Positions 49,906 to 58,225 of a stretch of 64,000 nucleotides of DNA are shown here, in pieces. Position numbers and translations under genes: made by a program. The first letter of the stretch is position 1. Every line of letters starts with the position of its first letter. Below the pieces are notes generated by a model. The model worked only from the letters and a program-made list of their open reading frames with translations. It searched no databases and had not been told where the DNA came from. This DNA comes from DASRDR01 sp035550795 (lineage in GTDB: Bacteria > Methylomirabilota > Methylomirabilia > Rokubacteriales > DASRDR01): the NCBI GenBank assembly GCA_035550795.1, contig DASZOL010000111.1, positions 98,952 to 162,951 of the forward strand, written 5' to 3'.

Positions 49906-51873
49906 TCAGAGCACGCGGGCGACGCGCGTGCCCTCGAGGATGGCGTGGTGCACGCCGCGCGGCGCCACGCAGTCCCCGACGGCGTGGAGATCAGGGACGC
50001 GGCCACGCAGCGCGCGATAGAGGGCGTCGGTCGAGCGGGCCCCCATCGACAGCACCACCGTGTCGACCCCCTCGATCCGGCGTTCCTCGCCCGTGTATAC
50101 GTTGGCGATGACGACGGTCGATCCCTCGACCGCGACCAGGTCGGTGTGGGGCGTGAACACCACGCCTTGCGCGAAAAGGCGCGTGTACAGCGGGACGATC
50201 GATGTGATCCCGACGTCCTGCCCCGCATAGAAGAGGCGCGAGACCACCTCGACCCGGCGCCCCCGGGCGAGCAGGTAGTCGGCGACCGAGAGTCCCTGCT
50301 GGGTATGGACGTCGTCCACCACGACCACTCGATCCCCGACCTCGACGCGGTCGAGCAACACGTCTCGATCGAGCACGACGTGCTTGCCGTCCAGCCCCGG
50401 GAGCGGCGGGATGTGGGCGTGCGAGCCGGTCGCCACGACCACCACGTCGGGCGACTCGGCCAGGATGGAGTCGACGCCGGCCTCGGTCGAGAGGCGGCAG
50501 TCGACGCCCTGCCGCTCCACCTGGCGGACCAGGAATCGCGCGATCCCCGCGTAGTCCGCGCGGGCGGGCGCGCGGGCGGCCACGAGGACCTGGCCGCCGA
50601 GCTCGCGCCCCTTCTCGAAGAGCACCACCCGGTGGCCGCGGAGGGCGGCCACGCGCGCGGTCTCGAGCCCCCCGACACCCCCGCCGACCACGACGACCCG
50701 CTTCCGCGTCGCGGCCGAGGGGATCTCCCCCAGCTCGGACTCCCGGCCGGCGCCCGGGTTCTGGATGCACGTGACCGGCTTCCCCTGGTAGATGCGGTCG
50801 ATGCATCCCTCGTTCGCCCCCACGCACTGCCGGACGTCGTCCAGCCGGCCCTCGCGGGCCTTCCGGGGCATCTCGGGGTCCGCGATGAGGGCCCGGGTCA
50901 TGCCGACCACGTCGATCGAGCCGTCGGCCAGGACCTGGTCCGCGTGCACGGGGTCGACGATGCGCGTGGCGTGGAAGATCGGGACCTCCGGCGCGGCTGC
51001 CTTGATCGCCGCCGCCAGCGGTACGTACACGGCGTTCGGGTACGACATGTTCGGCACCGCGCCGGCCTGGAGCGCGAACGTGTGGGCGGCGCCGCCGATG
51101 ACCGAGAGGAAATCGACGAGCCCCGAGGCGGCGAGGCGGCGGGCGATCTCCTGCATGTCCTCGGCCGTGAGGCCGCCGTCGGTGAACTCGTCCCCCGAGA
51201 TCCGGGCGCCCACCACGTAATCGCCGCCCACCTGGCGGCGGATCTCGCGGAGGACCTCGAAGCCGAACCGGAGCCGGTTGTCGAAGCTCCCGCCGTACTC
51301 GTCCGTACGCCGGTTGAAGATCGGGGACCAGAACTGATCCACCAGATGGTTGTGGGCGAACGAGAGCTCGACCCCGTCGAGCCCCCCCTCGCGGCAGCGC
51401 CGCACGGCGTCCCCGAACGCCCGTACGAGCATCGCGATCTGCTCGGGCTCGAGCTCGTGCGGGATCTCCCGGTGGACCCGCTCCGGGATCTGGGAGGGAG
51501 CGAGGAGCACGTGCCAGCTCTCGTTGTCCGACTGGGCCCGGCGGCCCATGTGCGTGAGCTGCGAAAAGACGAGGCACCCGTGACGGTGGATGGCCTCGGC
51601 CATCGCCCGGTAGGCCGGGATGATGGCGTCGTCGTGGTTGGCAGGCATGTTCCACGCGCTGGCGGGGGAGGAGGGGTGGACGCTCGTCGAGCCGCCGATG
51701 ATGGTCAGGGCGCAGCCGCCCCGTGCCTTGCCCTCGTGGTACGCGCGGAGCCGGGGCCCAGGCTTCCCGTCCTCGGCCATCGACTCGGCGTGCCCGGTGG
51801 AGAAGATGCGGTTCTTGAGCGTAAGGCCGCCGACACGGATCGGCGTGAACAGGTAGCGGAACTCGTGGGCCAT
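49906..51873 (-). CDS. TMADH/DgcA-like FMN-FAD oxidoreductase (Old Yellow Enzyme family)
   Basis: A 655-residue flavoprotein. The N-terminal OYE TIM barrel (1-340) has K-N-R-I-F-S-T-G-H-A, Q-L-T-H-M-G-R-R and S-F-A-H-N-H-L-V-D-Q-F-W-S-P, plus N-R-R-T-D-E-Y-G-G-S-F. The Fe-S segment reads Cys350, Ala353, Cys357, Cys369, with Ala replacing the second Cys of C-x2-C-x3-C-x11-C. The FAD domain has V-V-V-V-G-G-G-V-G-G-L-E (393-404). The overall type is TMADH/dimethylglycine demethylase/2,4-dienoyl-CoA reductase. With etfA, a DgcB-like protein and etfB downstream, an N-methylamine demethylase is favoured. ATG at 51873 has GGGGGAGCC upstream. Confidence 0.85.
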   Translation of the reverse strand: MAHEFRYLFTPIRVGGLTLKNRIFSTGHAESMAEDGKPGPRLRAYHEGKARGGCALTIIGGSTSVHPSSPASAWNMPANHDDAIIPAYRAMAEAIHRHGCLVFSQLTHMGRRAQSDNESWHVLLAPSQIPERVHREIPHELEPEQIAMLVRAFGDAVRRCREGGLDGVELSFAHNHLVDQFWSPIFNRRTDEYGGSFDNRLRFGFEVLREIRRQVGGDYVVGARISGDEFTDGGLTAEDMQEIARRLAASGLVDFLSVIGGAAHTFALQAGAVPNMSYPNAVYVPLAAAIKAAAPEVPIFHATRIVDPVHADQVLADGSIDVVGMTRALIADPEMPRKAREGRLDDVRQCVGANEGCIDRIYQGKPVTCIQNPGAGRESELGEIPSAATRKRVVVVGGGVGGLETARVAALRGHRVVLFEKGRELGGQVLVAARAPARADYAGIARFLVRQVERQGVDCRLSTEAGVDSILAESPDVVVVATGSHAHIPPLPGLDGKHVVLDRDVLLDRVEVGDRVVVVDDVHTQQGLSVADYLLARGRRVEVVSRLFYAGQDVGITSIVPLYTRLFAQGVVFTPHTDLVAVEGSTVVIANVYTGEERRIEGVDTVVLSMGARSTDALYRALRGRVPDLHAVGDCVAPRGVHHAILEGTRVARVL

Positions 51874-53645
51874 GGCTCCCCCCGGTGATCGTCGCGGCCC
51901 GGCGCGCCTGCTCGCGCTCCGTCGGGGCCGGCGGTACGCCTCCAGCCGGGATCATACACGGGTTCGAATCCCGTTGGAGCCACACCCGCCTTTGTACAGA
52001 CGATTCCCGCCAAGAGCCGGCCGAGCGAGGCCTGGCCGCTGAACTCGTAAACCCCGTCCTCCCGCTGCCGGAAGACGATCCGCCCCACCAGGAGCTTCCT
52101 GAGGATCTGGCGGCTGACTGTGACTTGCCGCCGGAGCAGCCCCCGCCAGTCCGTGAGTCGGCCCTCTACCTCCCGCTGGAGTGTCTGAAGGTCCCGGGCG
52201 GCCACCGGGCGAAAACCTTCCAGGCCGGCCAATTCGGTCTGGATGACGTGCCGCCGTTGCTCGCGGGCCTGGATGCCGTCCAGGAGCGGCTTGAGGTCGC
52301 CCCCCTGGGCCACCGCTGCCGTGAGCCGACTGAGCTCCTGCTCCAGGACCGTGAGCTCCGCCTGGAGGCCCGTCCGGTGAGGGACCAGGGTGTCTGCGGG
52401 GGCGTTCAGCTCGCTGATGACCAATCTCATTGCGCGCCGGACGACCTCGGGGTGCAGAATGTCCTGCTCGACGGTCTTCAGAACGGCCTCGTTCGTTAGG
52501 TCCATCGGGAGGAGCAACCCTCCGGGACAGACCGTCTTCCCGCGCAGGTGAGAGTAGCTGCACAGGTAGGCGTTCGCTCGGCGACTGCCGGAGGCTCGAC
52601 TGTGCACGATGAGGCTCCCGCCGCAGAGGCCGCACTGAGCGAGCCCGGTCAGGAGGTACCGGGACTCGATGCCGTTGGCCGGGCGGCCCCAGAGCTGGCC
52701 GTTCGTCGCCCGGAGGTAGGACGCCCGCGTGTCCCGGAATCGCTCGCGAACCGCCTGCCACAGGGGCTCCGGCACGATCCGCAAGGCGGGGACTTCGAGC
52801 TGGACCCAGTCGCCCTCGGCCCGTCCCGTCTGATGCTTGATTCCCCAGGCGTTACGTTTCCGGGTGCGGTTCCAGACGACCTCACCGCGGTACAAGGACC
52901 GAGTCAGCATGGCGTAGATGGTCGAGGGCGCCCACGCGCGTGGCCGTCCTGCTCGTCGAGGGGGAGGAGCCGGCACGTGTCGGGCATTCAGGTCGTGCGC
53001 GATCCGGCGGGGACCCCAGCCCGCCGCGGCCTTCTCGAAGATCTCGCGGATAACCGCGGCCTCGGCCTCATTGATTCGTCGTTCGACGTGGAGCCGTTTC
53101 GGCTTTCCAGTCACCGAGTCCGGCAGCGTCACCTCGATATTGTCGTAACCGTACACGGAACCGCCCGCGACATACCCCGCTCGCGCCTTCCGCACGAGGG
53201 CGTCGTGAGTGCGTTGGCGCGCCTTCTCGCGTTCCATTTCATCCGCAAAGGCCGTGACCGAGAGGAGGAGCTTGTCCGTCGGGCTCTCCAAGGTGCGCTC
53301 CCGGTTCTCCAGGTAATAGAAGACGCGCACCCGAGCCGTGATGATCTGCTTCAATGCGTACGCGGTCTCGATCTGCTCGCGTCCGAGTCGGGACTCCTCG
53401 GACATGATGAGAACCTGGAACGCGGGCTTCGGCTTGAGCGCGTTCATGAGCCGTAGGAATCCCGGACGCTTCACGAACTCGGCGCCGGAGATGCCGTCGT
53501 CCACGTAGAGGTACTCGTCGTAGACGGCCCAGCCATTCTGCGCGGCGTAGGCCTTCGCGTGCTCGATCTGGCGGGTGACGGACTTCTCGTCGTTCGCAAT
53601 GCCGTTCTGATCGGTGGACTTGCGGGCGTAGATGGCAGCGATCAT
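51705..53645 (-). CDS. Large serine recombinase, C-terminus read through a tRNA fragment
   Basis: An open frame of 646 codons. Residues 1-150 are the resolvase domain with I-Y-A-R-K-S-T (Ser10) and S-R-L-G-R-E-Q; then a Recombinase domain (R-R-I-A-H-D-L-N, Y-R-G-E-V-V-W-N), a zinc ribbon (C-G-L-C ... C-S-Y-S, V-C) and coiled coil. ATG at 53645 has GGAGGGATTCC upstream. Past about residue 555 it runs through the reverse complement of a tRNA T-arm (T-G-F-E-P-V), then 168 bases into the neighbouring flavoprotein gene in another frame. So the last 85 or so residues are chimeric, and the native stop was lost or lies at the junction. Codons and GC are less extreme than in neighbours. Confidence 0.85.
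   Translation of the reverse strand: MIAAIYARKSTDQNGIANDEKSVTRQIEHAKAYAAQNGWAVYDEYLYVDDGISGAEFVKRPGFLRLMNALKPKPAFQVLIMSEESRLGREQIETAYALKQIITARVRVFYYLENRERTLESPTDKLLLSVTAFADEMEREKARQRTHDALVRKARAGYVAGGSVYGYDNIEVTLPDSVTGKPKRLHVERRINEAEAAVIREIFEKAAAGWGPRRIAHDLNARHVPAPPPRRAGRPRAWAPSTIYAMLTRSLYRGEVVWNRTRKRNAWGIKHQTGRAEGDWVQLEVPALRIVPEPLWQAVRERFRDTRASYLRATNGQLWGRPANGIESRYLLTGLAQCGLCGGSLIVHSRASGSRRANAYLCSYSHLRGKTVCPGGLLLPMDLTNEAVLKTVEQDILHPEVVRRAMRLVISELNAPADTLVPHRTGLQAELTVLEQELSRLTAAVAQGGDLKPLLDGIQAREQRRHVIQTELAGLEGFRPVAARDLQTLQREVEGRLTDWRGLLRRQVTVSRQILRKLLVGRIVFRQREDGVYEFSGQASLGRLLAGIVCTKAGVAPTGFEPVYDPGWRRTAGPDGARAGAPGRDDHRGEPWPTSSATCSRRSVSAALRSRTASSPPGTPSRWPRTGSLGPGSARTTRARHGAAAP
51958..51982 (+). 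other. tRNA 3'-end fragment (T-arm plus acceptor strand), probable attachment-site remnant
   Basis: ACGGG-TTCGAAT-CCCGT forms a perfect 5-bp T-stem with the TTCGAAT loop, followed by TGGAGCC and A as acceptor strand and discriminator. A 5' partner (GGCTCCA) at the right distance is missing, so no complete tRNA exists here and the isotype cannot be told. It sits at the recombinase end of the accessory region. Confidence 0.7.
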
Positions 53646-53695
53646 GGAATCCCTCCGACTCACGGCGTGCGAGCCCCTGAGTCCGTCGACTCGGT

Positions 53696-54115
53696 TCACT
53701 TCACCAGGAGAATCGGACACGGACAGCCGATCCCGACCTTGTAGCTGATGGTGCCCAAGCCTCGGCCAGGGCGTCCGGGCATCACACGATGGGAGCCCAT
53801 CACAATGAGCGTCACCTGTCGGGCCGTCGTCGCCTTGATGATCTCGCGGGCGGGATCCCCGATGACAATGACGGCTCGGACGATGACCTCGGCGTCGACG
53901 AATCGTTTGGCCGCTCGTGCGAGCGTGCGCTGTGACCGCTGCTCGAGTTTCTTGTAGAAATTACGCAGTTCCCGCGTCGATACCCCTGCGATACCTTGAA
54001 TGACGTGCAACAGTGTCACCCGACTCTGCTTGATCCGTGCGAGTCCGACCGCGAGGCGCAAGATGCGCTCATTCTGATCGCTGAGATCGATTGGGACCAG
54101 GATGTGCTTGAACAT
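53696..54115 (-). CDS. Universal stress protein (UspA family)
   Basis: A 139-residue Usp protein: F-K-H-I-L-V-P-I-D-L-S-D-Q-N at the N-terminus, V-T-L-L-H-V-I, and a nucleotide-binding-like end V-M-G-S-H-R, G-R-G-L-G-T-I-S-Y-K-V and P-C-P-I-L-L-V-K. The ATP motif G-2x-G-9x-G-S/T is only partly kept. ATG at 54115 has GAGGAAT upstream; an ATG at 54196 would add a 27-residue basic leader. It lies 50 bases ahead of the recombinase gene on the same strand. Confidence 0.85.
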   Translation of the reverse strand: MFKHILVPIDLSDQNERILRLAVGLARIKQSRVTLLHVIQGIAGVSTRELRNFYKKLEQRSQRTLARAAKRFVDAEVIVRAVIVIGDPAREIIKATTARQVTLIVMGSHRVMPGRPGRGLGTISYKVGIGCPCPILLVK

Positions 54116-54209
54116 ACGTGATTCCTCGGCGCTCGCTCTCGCCCGGCGCCGGGTGAGCCTCTTCTTGGCACTCGCGCGCGTCGTAGGGATGCTCATGGAT
54201 GTTCCCGCT

Positions 54210-54410
54210 CTACTCCAGCAGCGCCGTCACCGGCACGCCCAGGGCCTTCGCGAGACGCTGCAGCATGGGGAGGGAGGGCGTCTTCCTGGCTCCACTCTCT
54301 AGCATCGTGATATAGGGTCGCGTGACCCGTGCCTGTTTCGCCAGTTCGGCCTGGGTCAAACCCTTCAACTCCCGCAACCGTTTGATCATTGGCCCTATCC
54401 GCTGTCGCAA
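54210..54410 (-). CDS. Small XRE-family helix-turn-helix regulator
   Basis: A 66-residue HTH_3 (Cro/C1-type) domain: I-K-R-L-R-E-L-K-G-L-T-Q-A-E-L-A-K, V-T-R-P-Y-I-T-M-L-E-S-G and K-T-P-S-L-P-M-L-Q-R-L-A-K-A-L-G-V. No extra domain. TTG at 54410 has CCAGGAGTTACC upstream; an ATG at 54389 is the alternative and fits the promoter reading better. A short inverted repeat overlaps the ribosome site, suggesting self-repression. It precedes the stress-protein and recombinase genes and may regulate them. Confidence 0.85.
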   Translation of the reverse strand: MRQRIGPMIKRLRELKGLTQAELAKQARVTRPYITMLESGARKTPSLPMLQRLAKALGVPVTALLE

Positions 54411-54437
54411 GGTAACTCCTGGTTACATCCATGTCAA
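54409..54437 (-). promoter_or_regulatory. Candidate promoter of the XRE gene (TTGACA - 17 bases - TACCTT)
   Basis: A perfect -35 at 54437-54432 and a weak -10 at 54414-54409 with 17-base spacing. Transcription would start near 54402, favouring ATG 54389 over TTG 54410. Confidence 0.45.
54412..54426. promoter_or_regulatory. Inverted repeat GTAAC-N5-GTTAC, candidate XRE operator
   Basis: Perfect 5-bp half-sites lie between the -35 box and the XRE gene, overlapping the ribosome site. Short operators of this kind suit small C1/Cro-like dimers. Confidence 0.4.
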
Positions 54438-54544
54438 TAGTCGAATGGAGGCGTCGCGGACCACCGGTAGTCGCGGATCGACCTCGAAGCTCTCGCCCCG
54501 ACGCTAGGCAGCTTCGCCCGACCGCGGCGGGCCCCGATGAGCCA

Positions 54545-54832
54545 TCAACGCAGCCGTTGCCGGCCTGTCTCTACGTCATGGCGGCTGTCCCGAGCGCAGG
54601 GAAAGGCCCAGGGAAGGGCGCACGTATGCCCTTCGTGGACCCATTGTTGATCGCATTTCTCGCAATAGTGGTCGTGGTGAGCGGGACGCGGCGCTCCTGG
54701 CCTCGGCCTGGCCCAGGATTCCGCAAGACGCTCCCCGAGTACGTTCCAGTACCACGAGAGTCTGCGTATCCGCAAACGCCCGACGCGGAACAACCAGGTA
54801 TGCCGGAATGGGGTTGTGAATGTGATTCGCAT
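54545..54832 (-). CDS. Small Cys/His hypothetical protein (zinc-knuckle-like)
   Basis: A 95-residue frame: a basic, aromatic N-terminal half (L-F-R-V-G-R-L-R-I-R-R-L-S-W-Y-W) and then H-H-D-H-Y-C-E-K-C-D-Q-Q-W-V-H-E-G-H-T-C with a later Cys pair, a plausible zinc site. No ribosome site is evident and no family was recognised. It is the only likely gene between the XRE and monooxygenase genes. Confidence 0.35.
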   Translation of the reverse strand: MRITFTTPFRHTWLFRVGRLRIRRLSWYWNVLGERLAESWARPRPGAPRPAHHDHYCEKCDQQWVHEGHTCALPWAFPCARDSRHDVETGRQRLR

Positions 54833-54875
54833 GATTCAGTTGAGGATGTCATCGCGCCAGCCCTGACGGCGGATG

Positions 54876-55262
54876 TCAGGTCGAACGCCTTCGTGGGCTT
54901 TTGGTTTTGCCCTTCGCTTTCCGATTGCTTGCGGACTTCGAGATGGGCGCGGCTGGGGCTGCAGCTTTCCGAACATCCAGCACGACGTCGTGCCACCAGT
55001 GCTCAGCGGGTGCACTCTCGAGCCCGTCAAGTCGCTGGCGCGTCTCCGCGAATGTCGGATCATGGTGCCATCCGTCCCAATCCGCGCGGGTCTTCCACGT
55101 GCCAACAATGACCCGCTTATCCTCCTTATCGGCTGGCCGGAGCAATTGTCCTCCTACCCAACCTGGTCGCTTCCTCGCGGCCGCCAGGCGCCTCCGCATG
55201 ACGGCGTCCCAATCTCGGCCGGCATTTGGCTTCAGGTGCACATGCGTCACGATGGTCTTCAT
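54876..55262 (-). CDS. Antibiotic-biosynthesis-monooxygenase-like (ABM) protein
   Basis: A 128-residue protein with a dimeric alpha/beta-barrel ABM domain at 1-98: I-V-T-H-V-H-L-K-P-N-A-G, P-G-W-V-G-G-Q-L-L-R, V-G-T-W-K-T-R-A-D-W and H-H-D-P-T-F. A Lys/Arg-rich tail (S-A-S-N-R-K-A-K-G-K-T-K-S-P-R-R-R) follows. Role is often quinone or haem oxidation, or unknown. GTCAGGAGGCTTCCG precedes the ATG. It sits just after the ABC_sub_bind genes on the same strand, with 37 bases between. Confidence 0.75.
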   Translation of the reverse strand: MKTIVTHVHLKPNAGRDWDAVMRRRLAAARKRPGWVGGQLLRPADKEDKRVIVGTWKTRADWDGWHHDPTFAETRQRLDGLESAPAEHWWHDVVLDVRKAAAPAAPISKSASNRKAKGKTKSPRRRST

Positions 55263-55299
55263 CGGAAGCCTCCTGACCTGCTAGGGGGGGCCTTCTCTT

Positions 55300-56277
55300 T
55301 CACTGGACTACGTCATCCGCCCGGGCGAGTACCGAGGGCGGGATGGTCAGCCCCAGGGCCTTGGCGGTCTTCAGGTTGATCACGAGGTCGAACTTGGTAG
55401 GTTGCTCCACCGGCAAGTCGGAAGGCTTGGTACCCTTGAGGATCTTGTCGATGTGCAGCGCCGCTCGCTGATATTGCTCCTCCACATTCCCGCTGAAGGA
55501 CGCCAGCATGCCCTGTTCCGTGTACGCACGAAACGTCGTGACCGTCGCCAGCCGGTGCTTGATCGCGAGGTCGGCGACCGCCCGGCCAACACCGGCGCCT
55601 GTGCTGAGTGGATACACGACAAGGGCGTCGGCACGGGTGCGCAGCGCCTCCGCGAAGACCGCCTCGAGGACGGATGAAGCGTCGACCTTGAGCGGATGTA
55701 GCTTCACCCCCAGTACTGCGGCCGCGGCGGCAAGTTCGTTATGCAACTGACCCGTCTGGGCGGGATTCAAGGGATCGAACAGGACGCCGACGGTGGAGGC
55801 GAGGGGAACGATCTCCTTGAGCAGTTGGAGCTGCTTCCCAAAGATATCGGCTACCAGATTCGCTGTCCCGGTAATGTTCCCACCGGGACGAGCCAGGCTG
55901 GCCACGAGTCGGCTTCGCACGGGATTCGCCACGAAGATCATGACGATGGGGATGGTAGTGGTCGCGGCCTTGGCCGCCAGAGCCGCGGGCGTACCCCGGG
56001 TGAAGATCACGTCGACATTCCCGCCGACGAGTTCGGCTGCGAGAGCGGGAAGCCGGTCAGGCCTGCCTTGGTCAAACCGAGACTCGAATAAGAGGTTCTG
56101 GCCCTCCACCCAACCGAGGGCTCGTAACGGCCGAACCAGCGGTAGGCCCGGCGGAGGATCTGGGAAGCCTTGGGACAGCACGCCGATCCGCACCCTGTTC
56201 CCCGGTTGCTGGGCCTCGGCGGGACGCGGCGCGGCGAGGAGGCCGATGGTGCCCGCGATGAAGGCTCGCCGGTCCAC
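55300..56277 (-). CDS. ABC_sub_bind substrate-binding protein, copy 1
   Basis: A 325-residue periplasmic protein of the ABC_sub_bind family (PF04392). A Tat-like leader D-R-R-A-F-I-A-G-T-I-G-L-L-A-A-P is followed by R-I-G-V-L-S-Q-G-F, A-R-P-G-G-N-I-T-G and the C-terminal L-V-I-N-L-K-T-A-K-A-L-G-L-T-I-P-P block shared by all copies. The GTG start overlaps the preceding stop by one base. No permease or ATPase lies nearby. Third and last of the tandem genes in transcription order. Confidence 0.9.
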   Translation of the reverse strand: MDRRAFIAGTIGLLAAPRPAEAQQPGNRVRIGVLSQGFPDPPPGLPLVRPLRALGWVEGQNLLFESRFDQGRPDRLPALAAELVGGNVDVIFTRGTPAALAAKAATTTIPIVMIFVANPVRSRLVASLARPGGNITGTANLVADIFGKQLQLLKEIVPLASTVGVLFDPLNPAQTGQLHNELAAAAAVLGVKLHPLKVDASSVLEAVFAEALRTRADALVVYPLSTGAGVGRAVADLAIKHRLATVTTFRAYTEQGMLASFSGNVEEQYQRAALHIDKILKGTKPSDLPVEQPTKFDLVINLKTAKALGLTIPPSVLARADDVVQ

Positions 56278-57263
56278 TACTCGATCACCGCATCCGCCCG
56301 CGCCAGCACGGAGGCTGGGATCGTCAGGCCCAGGGCCTTCGCGGTCTTGAGGTTGATGACCAGCTCGAATTTCGTCGGCTGCTCGACGGGGAGGTCGGCG
56401 GGCTTGGCGCCCTTGAGGATCTTGTCGACGTAGGTGGCCGCGCGCCGGTACAGATCGGCAATCTCCGGCGAATAGGACATGAGACCGCCAGCCTCGACCG
56501 CTCGCCGTTCGTCGTAGATCGTCAGGAGCCTGTGGGCGCGAGCCAGCTCTCCGACACGGGTCCGGTGGGTAAAGGTCACCTGGTTCCACATGATGTAGAC
56601 CGCCTGAACGGAACGACGAGTTAGCTCACCAAACGCGGGCGCGATATCCTCAGGACGGCGCACCTCAATGGGGTGCAGCGCCAGGCCGAGAGTCATCGCG
56701 GTGTTCCGCAACACCGTTAGGTAGGGCGAGACCCAGGCGCCGGCGTCCCGGTTCCAAAGCACCGCCACGCTCGAGAGGCCGGGCTTAGTATCTCTGAGCA
56801 ACTCCAATTGCTTTCCCGCAACGTCGGGCGAGACATCCCACGTCAAGCCCGTGACGTTGCCCCCGGGCCGAGCCAGGCTCGCTACCAAGCCAGATGCCAC
56901 CGGATCGCCCGCACCGACCATGACAATCGGGAGGGTGCGGGTGGCATTCCTGGCGGCGGTCGGCGCCGGATCGGAACCGGTGACGATAAGCTCCACTTGC
57001 AGACGGACCAAGTCGGCGGCAAGGTCCGCGAACCGCCGAGCGTCGCTCCCGGCCCAGCGCCAGTCGATGTCGATGGTTGTCCCTTCGAGGTAACCAAGGC
57101 TTTCCAGTGCGTCGCGGAACGCTTGCCACCCCAGCCCGAGCCCGTCGCCTGTTCCGAGAACGCCGATACGATGTCTGCGGCCGGCGGGCTGTGCCTCGGC
57201 CGCGAGCGGCGCGGCGAGGAGGGCGCCGGCCAGCGTGCCGATGAACCCCCGCCGCGTGGTCAC
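56277..57263 (-). CDS. ABC_sub_bind substrate-binding protein, copy 2
   Basis: A 328-residue paralogue with leader T-T-R-R-G-F-I-G-T-L-A-G-A-L-L-A-A-P-L-A-A-E-A, a twin-Arg-like signal, then I-G-V-L-G-T-G-D-G, A-R-P-G-G-N-V-T-G and the same C-terminal block. The middle region differs clearly from copies 1 and 3, so ligand sites have diverged. GTG start overlaps the stop of copy 3 by four bases. Confidence 0.9.
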   Translation of the reverse strand: MTTRRGFIGTLAGALLAAPLAAEAQPAGRRHRIGVLGTGDGLGLGWQAFRDALESLGYLEGTTIDIDWRWAGSDARRFADLAADLVRLQVELIVTGSDPAPTAARNATRTLPIVMVGAGDPVASGLVASLARPGGNVTGLTWDVSPDVAGKQLELLRDTKPGLSSVAVLWNRDAGAWVSPYLTVLRNTAMTLGLALHPIEVRRPEDIAPAFGELTRRSVQAVYIMWNQVTFTHRTRVGELARAHRLLTIYDERRAVEAGGLMSYSPEIADLYRRAATYVDKILKGAKPADLPVEQPTKFELVINLKTAKALGLTIPASVLARADAVIE

Positions 57264-58225
57264 TGGATCACCTGATCCGCCCGCGCGAGCACCGCCGGCG
57301 GGATCGTGAGGCCGAGGGCCTTGGCAGTCTTCAGGTTGATCACCAGCTCGAACATGGTCGGTTGCTCGATCGGCAGATCGCCAGGCTTGGCGCCTTTGAG
57401 AATCTTATCGACGTAGACGGCCGCGCGCCGGAAGACCTCCGTCATGTCTGGCCCGTAAGAGATCAAACCGCCGTCCTCGGCCGCCTCACGGGAATCGTAC
57501 ATAACCGGAAGCCGTTGGGCCAACGCTAGGGTCAGGACTCGGCTGTGGTACACCCGGAAGAGCTCATGGGGGCCCACCAGAAGTGCTTCTATGCCGTCCC
57601 GCTTCATGGCTGCGAACTGATCATTCAGTTCTCCAGCGTCGAGCGCTTCAAAAAGACGAACCGTCAGACCTAAGGCCTGGGCTGCCGCCTGTGGCGCACC
57701 CCGCCATACATAGCCGCGTCGCCACAGGACGCCGACCCGGGAGAGGCCGGGGCGGATTCCCCTCAGGAGCTCCAGCCGCTTCGCGATCAATTCGGTGAAC
57801 ATGAGCGAAAGGCCAGTTACATTGCCGCCGGGTCTGGCGAGAGTCGCGACCCTCGTACCGTGTGCCTCGGGGGAGGCCATCACGGCGACGACAGGGATGC
57901 TACGCGCCTCGCGTACGGTGGCCACCGTAAGAGTGTCGCTGGGCGCGACGATTACGTCTACCTTCAGGCCGACGAGCTCCCGGGCGAGGTCCACTTGACG
58001 ATCCCAGTTGGCGTCCTCACGCCGGTACTCAATGACGAGGTCTTGCCCCTCGCGGTACTGGAGCTCGCGCAGGCTGTCGCGAAAGGCAGCGAGCGCCCTT
58101 GGCGTACAGTGTACGGAGCAGAGAAATCCGATCCGGTACACCTTCCCCGCCGCCTGCGCCTCGACGGCGAGTGGCGCGGTGAGGAGGGCAAGGGAACCAG
58201 CGATGAACGCGCGCCGGCTCGTCAT
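57260..58225 (-). CDS. ABC_sub_bind substrate-binding protein, copy 3
   Basis: A 321-residue paralogue: leader T-S-R-R-A-F-I-A-G-S-L-A-L-L-T-A-P-L-A-V-E-A, then Y-R-I-G-F-L-C-S-V-H-C, A-R-P-G-G-N-V-T-G and the shared C-terminal block. The Cys pair near the N-terminus is peculiar to this copy. It is first of the three in transcription order. Its ATG overlaps the stop of the decayed copy (ATGA), which suggests a longer array earlier. Confidence 0.9.
   Translation of the reverse strand: MTSRRAFIAGSLALLTAPLAVEAQAAGKVYRIGFLCSVHCTPRALAAFRDSLRELQYREGQDLVIEYRREDANWDRQVDLARELVGLKVDVIVAPSDTLTVATVREARSIPVVAVMASPEAHGTRVATLARPGGNVTGLSLMFTELIAKRLELLRGIRPGLSRVGVLWRRGYVWRGAPQAAAQALGLTVRLFEALDAGELNDQFAAMKRDGIEALLVGPHELFRVYHSRVLTLALAQRLPVMYDSREAAEDGGLISYGPDMTEVFRRAAVYVDKILKGAKPGDLPIEQPTMFELVINLKTAKALGLTIPPAVLARADQVIQ

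Noticed and set aside
51907..51982. A complete tRNA gene ending at 51982
   Set aside because: The T-arm and acceptor strand are perfect, but no matching 5' acceptor, D-arm or anticodon arm is found at the right distance.
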